A DNA stretch of 64,000 nucleotides, from positions 124,001 to 188,000 of the forward strand of contig RPSH01000002.1 of NCBI GenBank assembly GCA_003946805.1, in the 5' to 3' direction. The translations under genes were made by a program, and so were the position numbers. The notes beneath the pieces are model-generated. The model made no database searches. It was not told the DNA's origin and saw only the letters and a program-made list of their open reading frames with translations. Numbering within the stretch: the stretch's first letter is position 1; every line of letters starts with the position of its first letter. This DNA comes from Bacillus sp. 2B10 (GTDB lineage: Bacteria > Pseudomonadota > Alphaproteobacteria > Sphingomonadales > Sphingomonadaceae). This document shows positions 57,630-64,000 of this stretch, one piece after another.

Positions 57630-58658
57630 ATGGAAGAACCGGCCAATTCATCGCCGCGGGTGCGGACGATAGCAGATCTCGCGCGGTTGGCGGGCGTGTC
57701 GCCGGGGACGGTGTCGCGGGCACTGGCGGGCAAGTCGCTGGTCAATGCCGAAACCCGCGACCGGATCCAGGCGCTGGCCAGCGAACACAGCTTTCGCCCC
57801 AATCAGATGGCCAGCCGGCTGCGGACCCAGCGCACCGGAGTGATCGGGGTCGTCGTGCCGCTGGGTCACGAACGGCGCCAGCATCTGTCCGATCCGTTCT
57901 TCATGACCATGCTCGGCTTCCTCGCCGATCGCCTGACCGAGGACGGCTACGACCTGATGTTGTCGCGCGTCATTCCCGACGCGACCGACTGGCTGGAGCG
58001 GATCGTCGATTCGGGGATGATGGACGGCGTGCTGCTGATCGGTCAGTCCGACCAGTTTCATACCATCGAACGCGTCGCGCGGCGCTATCGGCCGCTGGTG
58101 GCATGGGGCAGCAGCAACCTGCCGGGGCAGGTACATTGCGCGATCGGCACCGACAACATCGCCGGCGGGCGGCTGGCGGGCGAACGGCTGGTCGCCCGCG
58201 GTGCGCGGCGCATCGCGTTCCTCGGCGAACTGCGCGCCCCCGAGATCCGCCAGCGCTGCGAAGGCGTGGCGCAGGCGCTGGCGACCGCCAGCATCGCCCG
58301 GCCGCCGCTCCAGCTCGACACGCACCTTGCGTCGGACGTGATGGAGCAGGAGATCGCGGCGCATCTGGCGCGCGTCGGTCACGAGATCGATGGCATCGCC
58401 GCCGCATCCGACGTGATCGCGGTGACCACGCTGCGCGTCCTTGCCGACCGTGGCATCCGTGTGCCGCACGATATGCCGGTCGTCGGCTATGACGACCTGC
58501 CGCTCGCGGTCAGCGCGGTGCCGCGCATCACCACCGTGCGCCAGGATATCGCGCGCGGCGCCAACGAGATGGTCTCCGCGCTGTTCCGTCGCATCGCCGG
58601 CGAGGACGCGCCATCGGTGGTGATGCCGCCGGTGCTGATCGAACGCGATTCCGCCTGA
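57630..58658 (+). CDS. second LacI-family transcriptional regulator
   Basis: A 342-residue LacI protein: HTH RTIADLARLAGVSPGTVSRALAGKSLVN and a ligand domain (GVIGVVVPLGHERRQHLSDPFFMTM, GSSNLPGQVHCAIGTDNIAGGRLAGERL, PVVGYDDLPLAVSAVPRITTV). Divergent from the ROK kinase, which it probably controls along with itself. Distinct from the first LacI (little similarity beyond the fold). Confidence 0.92.
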   Translation: MEEPANSSPRVRTIADLARLAGVSPGTVSRALAGKSLVNAETRDRIQALASEHSFRPNQMASRLRTQRTGVIGVVVPLGHERRQHLSDPFFMTMLGFLADRLTEDGYDLMLSRVIPDATDWLERIVDSGMMDGVLLIGQSDQFHTIERVARRYRPLVAWGSSNLPGQVHCAIGTDNIAGGRLAGERLVARGARRIAFLGELRAPEIRQRCEGVAQALATASIARPPLQLDTHLASDVMEQEIAAHLARVGHEIDGIAAASDVIAVTTLRVLADRGIRVPHDMPVVGYDDLPLAVSAVPRITTVRQDIARGANEMVSALFRRIAGEDAPSVVMPPVLIERDSA

Positions 58659-58733
58659 CGGACGGGGCAGGGGAGCGATCAACCCACTTGCGTCCCGGTG
58701 GCGCCCGACGCTATCGCTCGGCCACGGCGCGTG

Positions 58734-58806
58734 GGGCCTGTAGCTCAATGGTTAGAGCTGGCCGCTCATAACGGCTAGGTTGCGGGTTCGAGTCCTGCCG
58801 GGCCCA
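58734..58806 (+). tRNA. tRNA with CAU anticodon, probably tRNA-Ile2
   Basis: A 73-nt tRNA without encoded CCA. Acceptor GGGCCTG/CGGGCCC, D arm GCTCAATGGTTAGAGC, anticodon loop CTCATAA (CAU), T arm GCGGGTTCGAGTCCTGC. The loop and G1-C72 pair match tRNA-Ile2, whose C34 is modified to lysidine, better than elongator or initiator Met tRNA. TilS would be required; not tested here. Confidence 0.85.
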
Positions 58807-58886
58807 CGCGCGCTGCATCCGTGGCGACGACCCGAAAGGCTGATGGACGCGATGTCCGCCCGACGGCCGGTCACGCAGCAGCGGGA

Positions 58887-59160
58887 TCAACAGGGCGGCA
58901 ACTGCCCGTCCCCGCACATCGCGATCGGACTGGAGTAGGACATAGGGGCCATGGCGCGCTCCGGCCCGGCCGCCGCCGACACCGTAGCGTGTGCGGGCGT
59001 CGCGTTCGTAGCCGACCTGCACCGATATTCCGGGATCATCATGGTAATAGCGTTCGTACAGGATGTCGCCGCCTTCCTGCGCCACGACCGGTACGGCGGG
59101 CGCGACCGCGGAGGCCAATACGAGGGTAAGGCATCTGCCAACCGTCGTCCGTTTCCTCGT
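58887..59160 (-). pseudogene. possible decayed gene for a small secreted protein
   Basis: In one frame a signal-like run (CLTLVLASAVAPAVPVVAQ) leads into EGGDILYERYYHDDPGISVQVGYERD; in a second frame the same stretch ends SYSSPIAMCGDGQLPPC and a stop. The pieces together look like one short secreted protein broken by a single-base change near the GC-rich run at about 58975-58990. No clear start codon precedes it. The rest of the 608-base gap 58807-59414 holds nothing else I can support. Tentative. Confidence 0.3.
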
Positions 59161-59414
59161 GGTTCCTCGCCGGAAAAGGTTGCGGGACCGGTGACTCGCC
59201 CGTTGGCGATCGACAGCGCGCGCGCGACCGGCGTGGCAGCGGGAGGAAAAGTCTGTGCCAGAACGACGTTGCATCCATGGGTTTGCCTGGGCGCGCCGAC
59301 GCGCCGTGCAGCATGACGGGTGAAGCGCGGCATTGCCGCCGACGCACGATCGCGTCCGTCCTGCGGGGGGCGCTTGTGCCGTGCCACGAATGCGACTAGG
59401 GCCGCTGCTCGCGT

Positions 59415-59491
<77 letters not shown>

Positions 59492-59612
59492 CAAGATTAA
59501 TCACTTGGCGGACGCCCGGTAGAGCCAGTTTACAGGTGGTTTACACCGCGGCCGGTTTAAGAGCGTCGTGACGCCCCTTACGCCACCCCGATGGCCATGC
59601 TCGCCGCAGCGG

Positions 59613-61001
59613 CTATTGCTGCGCGCGTTCCAGAAATGTCGACAGGCGATCGTCGTCGCTCATCGCGACGTTGAACCGCATATGGTCGCGCCACCCGCCG
59701 CTGGTGCTGAACACCGGGCCGGGCGCCAGCACGATGCCGTCGGCGATGGCGCGGCGGGCGAGGTCGACGGCATCGAGGCCGTCCGGCAGCCGTGCCCAGA
59801 GGAATATCCCCGCCGCCGGCTCGTTCCACGACTCGATGCCGACCGCGCGCAGCCGCTTGCTCACCCGCGCCGTGGCACGCGCGAGCCGGGTGCGGACGCC
59901 CTCGACATGGCGGCGATAGCTGCCGTCGGTCAGCACCGCGTGAAGCAGGTTGGCCGCCAGCGGGCTGCCCGCCATCGAGGTGGCGATGCGCAGATCGGCG
60001 AGCGCCTCGATCCAGTCGGGTCGGGCGGCGATGTGCCCGCATCGCACCGCCGCCGACAGCGATTTCGAGAAGCTGCCGATCCGGATCGTCCGGTCGAGGC
60101 CGTCGAACGCCGCCAGACGTGGCGACGCCGCATGCTCGAAATCCGCGAAGATGTCGTCCTCGACGACGGCCATGTCGTGCGCCTCGGCGATCTTGAGCAG
60201 GCGGTGCGCGGTCGGTGCGCCGAGCGAGGTGCCGGTCGGGTTGTGGATGCCGGAGTTGGTCAGATAGAAACGCGGGCGATGCACCGCGGCTGCTTTGGCG
60301 AAGGCGGCGACATCGGGCCCCGTCGGCGTCATCGCCACGCCGATAACCTTGGCCCGGTGAGCCCGCAGCAGCGCCAGAAAGTTGAAGTAGCAGGGATCGT
60401 CGACCAGCACGGCGTCGCCCGGCTGCAGCAGGAACCGGCAGACCAGGTCGAGCGCATGGGTGCCGCTGTCGGTCAGCAGGATCTGGTCGGGACCGGCATC
60501 GATCCCCTGATCCGCCATCCGCCGCGCCAGCAGCACGCGGAGCGGCAGCGAGCCGCGTGGCGAGGCATAGCCCGCCAGCGCACCGTCACCGCTCGCACGT
60601 GCGGCGGCGCGCAGCGCCTTGCGGAGCGCGTCCCCCGCCAGCCACTCGTCGGGCAACCAGCCGCATCCCGGCATCAGGTCATGGCGTTGCTCGCCCAGCG
60701 ACTGTCGCAGCATCCACAACGGATCGACCTCGCGCTCCTCAGTGGTGCCGAGCCGGTCCAGCGCCAGCGGCGCGAGCGGCGCGGCGACATAGAAGCCCGA
60801 CCCGGGGCGTGACCGGATCACCCCTTCGGCGGCGAGCCGGTCATAAGCGTCGACCACCGTCGAGCGCGCGACATTGCTCGTTTCCGCCATCGCGCGGATC
60901 GACGGCAGCCGCGCGCCCGGCGTCAACGCGCGCGCATCGATGCGGTCGCGGATCGCGCGCGCGACCATGGCGGTGCGGGTCTCGTCGGATCGGATGCGCA
61001 T
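59613..61001 (-). CDS. MocR-type regulator (GntR HTH fused to aminotransferase domain)
   Basis: A 462-residue protein. Residues about 5-75 form a GntR winged helix (AIRDRIDARALTPGARLPSIRAMAETSNVARSTVVDAYDRL); the rest is a class I aminotransferase fold with the PLP lysine Lys313 in GSFSKSLSAAVRCG. MocR proteins use PLP chemistry to sense amines or amino acids. The divergent PhzF/DJ-1 genes are the likely targets. ATG 61001 is chosen (MRIRSDETR). Confidence 0.9.
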   Translation of the reverse strand: MRIRSDETRTAMVARAIRDRIDARALTPGARLPSIRAMAETSNVARSTVVDAYDRLAAEGVIRSRPGSGFYVAAPLAPLALDRLGTTEEREVDPLWMLRQSLGEQRHDLMPGCGWLPDEWLAGDALRKALRAAARASGDGALAGYASPRGSLPLRVLLARRMADQGIDAGPDQILLTDSGTHALDLVCRFLLQPGDAVLVDDPCYFNFLALLRAHRAKVIGVAMTPTGPDVAAFAKAAAVHRPRFYLTNSGIHNPTGTSLGAPTAHRLLKIAEAHDMAVVEDDIFADFEHAASPRLAAFDGLDRTIRIGSFSKSLSAAVRCGHIAARPDWIEALADLRIATSMAGSPLAANLLHAVLTDGSYRRHVEGVRTRLARATARVSKRLRAVGIESWNEPAAGIFLWARLPDGLDAVDLARRAIADGIVLAPGPVFSTSGGWRDHMRFNVAMSDDDRLSTFLERAQQ

Positions 61002-61111
61002 CGTGCTGCTGCTTTCACCAATACAGTTCGACAGGATTGTATCGGTCCGTGCCTGTTCGCACCAGCCGCCGCGGGGTAGCACGCGTCACCACCCGCAGGA
61101 GAATCGAGACC

Positions 61112-61954
61112 GTGACCCGTCCCTTCCGCCTCGTCGACGTGTTCGGCACCGATCCGCTGACCGGCAATCCGCTCGCGGTCATCGCCGACGCCGGGGGCCT
61201 GTCGGCGCAGGAGATGCAGGCGATCGCCGGCTGGCTGAACTTTTCGGAGACGACGTTCCTGTTGCCGCCGACCGACCCGGCGGCGGACTATCGGGTCCGG
61301 ATCTTCGCCATGGCCCATGAACTGCCCTTCGCAGGCCACCCGACGCTGGGCAGCGCACATGCGTGGCTGGAAGCGGGCGGGCAGCCGAAGCAGGATGGCG
61401 TAATCGTGCAGGAATGCGGCGTCGGGCTGGTGGATATCCGGCGCGACGACGATCGGCTCGCCTTCGCCGCGCCGCCGTTGCTCCGCGGCGGTGCGCCGAC
61501 CGAGGCGGAAATCGCGCAGGTCGCGACGTTGCTGCGCATCGACCGGACGGCGATCGTCGACGCAGCCTGGGCCGACAACGGTCCGGGCTGGATCGCGGTC
61601 CTGCTGGAGTCGGCAGAGGCGGTGCTGGCGGTCGATCCGGCGCGGCATCATCACGAACACATCGACATCGGCATCGTCGGCCCGCACGCTCCCGGCGGCG
61701 CGGTCGCATTCGAGCTGCGCGCGATCTTCAGCGACGCGCATGGCGGACTGATCGAGGATCCGGTCACCGGCAGCCTCAACGCCTCGGTCGGGCAGTGGCT
61801 GTTCGCCAGCGGCCGGGCGAGGGGCAGCTACGTCGCCGCGCAAGGCACCCGGCTGGGCCGCACCGGGCGCATCCACGTCTCGCAGGACGACACCGGACAG
61901 GTCTGGATCGCCGGCGCGACGCGGACCTTGTTCAGTGGTTCGGTGCACGGCTGA
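61112..61954 (+). CDS. PhzF-family epimerase/isomerase
   Basis: A 280-residue PhzF-fold protein. FRLVDVFGTDPLTGNPLAVIADA, the acidic catalytic region LNFSETTFLL (Glu46) and AHELPFAGHPTLGSAHAWL, and late IEDPVTGSLNASVGQW are hallmarks. Substrate unknown; homologues act on small cyclic acids or amino acids. GTG 61112 follows AGGAGA by 9 bases. Overlaps the DJ-1 gene (TGATG). Confidence 0.9.
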   Translation: MTRPFRLVDVFGTDPLTGNPLAVIADAGGLSAQEMQAIAGWLNFSETTFLLPPTDPAADYRVRIFAMAHELPFAGHPTLGSAHAWLEAGGQPKQDGVIVQECGVGLVDIRRDDDRLAFAAPPLLRGGAPTEAEIAQVATLLRIDRTAIVDAAWADNGPGWIAVLLESAEAVLAVDPARHHHEHIDIGIVGPHAPGGAVAFELRAIFSDAHGGLIEDPVTGSLNASVGQWLFASGRARGSYVAAQGTRLGRTGRIHVSQDDTGQVWIAGATRTLFSGSVHG

Positions 61955-62559
61955 TGCAGGTCGCGATCCTCACCTTCGACGGCTTCAACGAACTCGATTC
62001 GTTCGTCGCCGGCGCGATCCTCAACCGGCTGCGCCCGCACGGCTGGGCTGCGCATATCACCGCGCCGACCGGGACGGTGACGTCGATGAACGGCGTCGTC
62101 GTCCAGCGTCAGCGGCCGCTGGCGTTCGTCGAGGAGGCGGACGCGGTCCTGATCGGCAGCGGCCTCCGTACGCGCGAGATCGCTGCGGATTCCACGATGC
62201 TCGGGCAATTGCGCCTCGACCCGGTGCGACAGCTGATCGCGGCGCAATGTTCGGGGACGCTGCTGCTGGCGAAGCTCGGGCTGATCGGCGACCTGCCGGC
62301 CTGCACCGACCTCACGACCAAGCCATGGGTCGTGGAAGCAGGTGTCGATGTCATCGACGCACCATTCGCCGCGCACGGCAACGTCGCCACCGCCGGCGGC
62401 TGCCTCGCGGCCCCATATCTCGCCGCGTGGATGATCGCGCGCGGCGGCTCGATCGCCCTGGCCCGGGAGGCGCTGCACTATGTCGCGCCGGTCGGCGAGA
62501 AGGAGCGGTTCGTCGACCATGCCCTTTCGATCGTCGCAGGCGAGATGGTCGATGCCTGA
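61954..62559 (+). CDS. DJ-1/PfpI-family protein
   Basis: A 201-residue protein of the class I glutamine-amidotransferase-like fold. The nucleophile elbow AAQCSGTLLLAKLGLI holds Cys99; AILTFDGFNELDSF at the N-terminus and TAGGCLAAPYLAAWMI near the end are typical. Family roles include glyoxalase, isonitrile hydratase or chaperone-like activity; which applies is unknown. It is the second gene of the MocR-divergent pair. Confidence 0.85.
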   Translation: MQVAILTFDGFNELDSFVAGAILNRLRPHGWAAHITAPTGTVTSMNGVVVQRQRPLAFVEEADAVLIGSGLRTREIAADSTMLGQLRLDPVRQLIAAQCSGTLLLAKLGLIGDLPACTDLTTKPWVVEAGVDVIDAPFAAHGNVATAGGCLAAPYLAAWMIARGGSIALAREALHYVAPVGEKERFVDHALSIVAGEMVDA

Positions 62560-62567
62560 CGCGCGGA

Positions 62568-63739
62568 TCAAGCGGACCCGACGACCTCGCCGACACGGAC
62601 GTCCGACAGGTCCAGCCATGCCGCCATCCGCGCCAGCTCGGCGTGCAGGCGAGCAAGCGTGTCGTCGGGCGCACCCGGTTCGAGCGTGATGCGATGCGCC
62701 AGCAGCACGCCTGCTTGCCGATCGGCCTTGAGGTCGACCCGCGCGACCAGCGCCTCGTCCATCAGGAAGGGCAACACGTAATAGCCGTGGGTGCGCCGGT
62801 CCTGCGGCACGTAGATCTCGATCCGGTAGCGGAAACCGAACAGCCGTTCGGTGCGGCCGCGTTCCCAGATCAGCGGATCGAACGGCGCCAGCAAGGCCGC
62901 CGCGCGCACCCGCCGCGGCGGCGAGGCATCGCGATGCCGCCACGCCTTCTGGCTCCAGCCCTCGACACGGACGGGGACCAGCACACCGTCCTCCGCCAGA
63001 TCGGCGATGGCGTGATCCGCCTCGTCGGGCTTCAGCCGATAGTAATCGCGCAGGTCGGCTGCGGTCCCGATACCCAGCGCCCGCGCGCTGCGCTCGACCA
63101 GCGCGCGCTGCGCCTTGGCGGCGGAGGGCGTCGGCATGGCGAGAACCGCGGGCGGCAGGACGCGCTCGGGCAGGTCGTACACCCGCGCGAAGCTGCCCCG
63201 CCGTGTCGCCGTCGTGATCCTGCCCGACCAGAACAGCCATTCCAGCGCGTGCTTGACGTCGCTCCATTCCCACCAGCCGCTGCGGCTGACGCCGTTCTCG
63301 AAATCGGCGGCGGTCAGCGGTCCCTCGGCGGCGATGCGGGCCAGCACGGTGCCGGCCTCGTCGCGGCGCTCGGTCGCGAAGCGGCGGAGGGCGCGATAGC
63401 CGATCTCGCCCCGCTCGGCGCGCGCCATCCGCCACCGCAGCAGCGGATGAAGGTCGAGCGGCAACAACGACGCCTCGTGGCCCAATATTCGAAGAATCGG
63501 CGCTGCCGCTTCGAACCCCAGGCGGCCCGTTCGAGCAGCGAGCGATCATAGCCGCCCAGCCGGGAGAACACCGGTAAGTAGTGGGCGCGGGCGAGGACGT
63601 TGACGCTGTCGATCTGGAGCAAGCCGGTGCGATCGACAGCCTTGCGGAGATGCGCCGCCATGGGCCGCACAGGCGGCGACTGTCCGAAGCCCTGGGCCTT
63701 GAGGGCGATGCGTCGCGCATCGGCCAGCGAAATGGTCAT
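62568..63739 (-). pseudogene. AlkZ/YcaQ-like DNA glycosylase (HTH_42), frameshifted
   Basis: The N-terminal part (from ATG 63739, MTISLADARRIALKAQGFGQ ... GLLQIDSVNVLARAHYLPVF ... RRFFEYW) and the C-terminal part (GHEASLLPLDLHPLLRWRM to the stop at 62568) lie in two frames that meet at about 63479-63484. One G in the run TTGGGCC is missing for continuous reading of EYWGHEA. The whole would be about 390 residues of the winged-helix family whose QID motif (as in YcaQ) unhooks DNA interstrand crosslinks. It could be a sequencing or assembly error, a real pseudogene or phase variation. Confidence 0.8.
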
Positions 63740-63797
63740 GCCGTGATGATGGTGGTGGTCGGGCGTCACCGTCAATCCCGGTGGCAGCGTCAACCCG

Positions 63798-64000
63798 TCA
63801 CGTCTTCGCCCGCAAGGTGAAGCGGGTCATCTCCGACGGCACGCCGAGGCGAAGTGCGAAGCCCGGCCACAGCCCCGTGCCGTTGCTGACGTACAGGGTC
63901 ATGTCGCCGACCCGATAGCGGCCCGCGACGAAACCGGCGTTCGCGCGGGCGACGATCCGATCCAGGCCCCGGATCATACCGCCATGGGTATGGCCGGACA
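63798..64000 (-). CDS. metallophosphoesterase, C-terminal part
   Basis: The last 66 residues of a calcineurin-like phosphoesterase of the YaeI/YkuE type: SGHTHGGMIRGLDR carries the metal-binding GHTHGG, and VGDMTLYVSNGTGLWPGFALRLGVPSEMTRFTLR closes the domain. Stop codon at 63798-63800. The N-terminus lies beyond the window. It is 58 bases upstream of the AlkZ-like gene. Confidence 0.88.
   Translation of the reverse strand, partial: SGHTHGGMIRGLDRIVARANAGFVAGRYRVGDMTLYVSNGTGLWPGFALRLGVPSEMTRFTLRAKT

Noticed and set aside
58711-59274. Intact 187-codon minus-strand protein overlapping tRNA-Ile2
   Set aside because: It runs through the tRNA on the opposite strand and only a short stretch is protein-like; treated instead as a possible decayed gene.
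63740-63793. His-rich N-terminal extension of the AlkZ-like protein
   Set aside because: The run of histidines comes from a short GT-rich stretch; the family N-terminus starts at the ATG at 63739.

Overview
The window is a high-GC chromosomal segment with the gene content and small-protein repertoire of a sphingomonad (Sphingomonas-like alphaproteobacterium). Pointers are the atpB-atpE-b'-b ATP synthase order, the pckA / chvI-chvG-hprK-rapZ-EIIA-HPr block, a very short HPr kinase, DUF2155 next to an NDUFA12-type complex I factor, Oar-like TonB receptors, and dispersed GTCATCCC-type palindromes. No CRISPR array, insertion sequence or recognisable prophage is visible.

Layout. 1-2449: 3' part of the F0 ATP synthase operon plus a DUF805 protein. 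2.5-10.4 kb: SMR exporter, secreted small protein, oxidoreductase, uvrC with a CcdA-like orphan antitoxin on its tail, a NodB-type deacetylase/CelD-type acetyltransferase pair, recO. 10.4-15.5 kb: leuB, a GT2-GtrA glycosyltransferase facing a PMT-type mannosyltransferase, cfa. 15.5-22.8 kb: membrane LuxR/DUF4019 regulator, then the PTS-linked regulatory operon (chvI, chvG, hprK, rapZ, EIIA, HPr) divergent from pckA. 22.8-30.4 kb: small membrane proteins, yaaA, a TPR protein, a dense repeat cluster, an Lrp regulator, a sensor kinase with repeat DNA inside its coding sequence, a second deacetylase, a nucleoside deaminase. 30.4-36.4 kb: translation/secretion genes rplA, rplK, nusG, secE and tRNA-Trp on the minus strand, unusually interrupted by a DUF-like HTH protein, a lipoprotein, an M15 peptidase and a DedA-like protein. 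36.5-41.7 kb: fatty acyl-AMP ligase, recX, double cold-shock protein, DUF192, NDUFA12-like, DUF2155, aat. 41.9-47.4 kb: a compact alternative aa3-type cytochrome oxidase cluster (ctaC with fused cytochrome c, fused ctaD-ctaE, ctaG, triheme cytochrome). 47.5-58.7 kb: a glucan-utilisation locus (GH144-type glucanase, TonB receptor, LacI, GH3 glucosidase), then IclR, a ROK sugar kinase and a second LacI regulator. 58.7-64 kb: tRNA-Ile2(CAU), tRNA-Pro(UGG), MocR-type regulator divergent from PhzF and DJ-1/PfpI genes, a frameshifted AlkZ/YcaQ-like DNA glycosylase and the end of a metallophosphoesterase.

The strongest candidates for new biology are: (1) a predicted beta-1,2-glucan import and hydrolysis locus with a perfect 14-bp LacI operator in the shared divergent promoter region and a terminator between receptor and glucanase; (2) three families of palindromic repeats, one translated in frame inside a histidine kinase and one splitting chvI from chvG, plus a repeat that can fold as a cloverleaf; (3) separation of secE-nusG from rplK-rplA by an M15-peptidase/lipoprotein pair, each half having its own promoter-like and terminator-like signals; (4) a 187-bp antisense overlap between DUF2155 and aat coding regions. 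All functions are assigned by reading the translated sequences; no database search was run.
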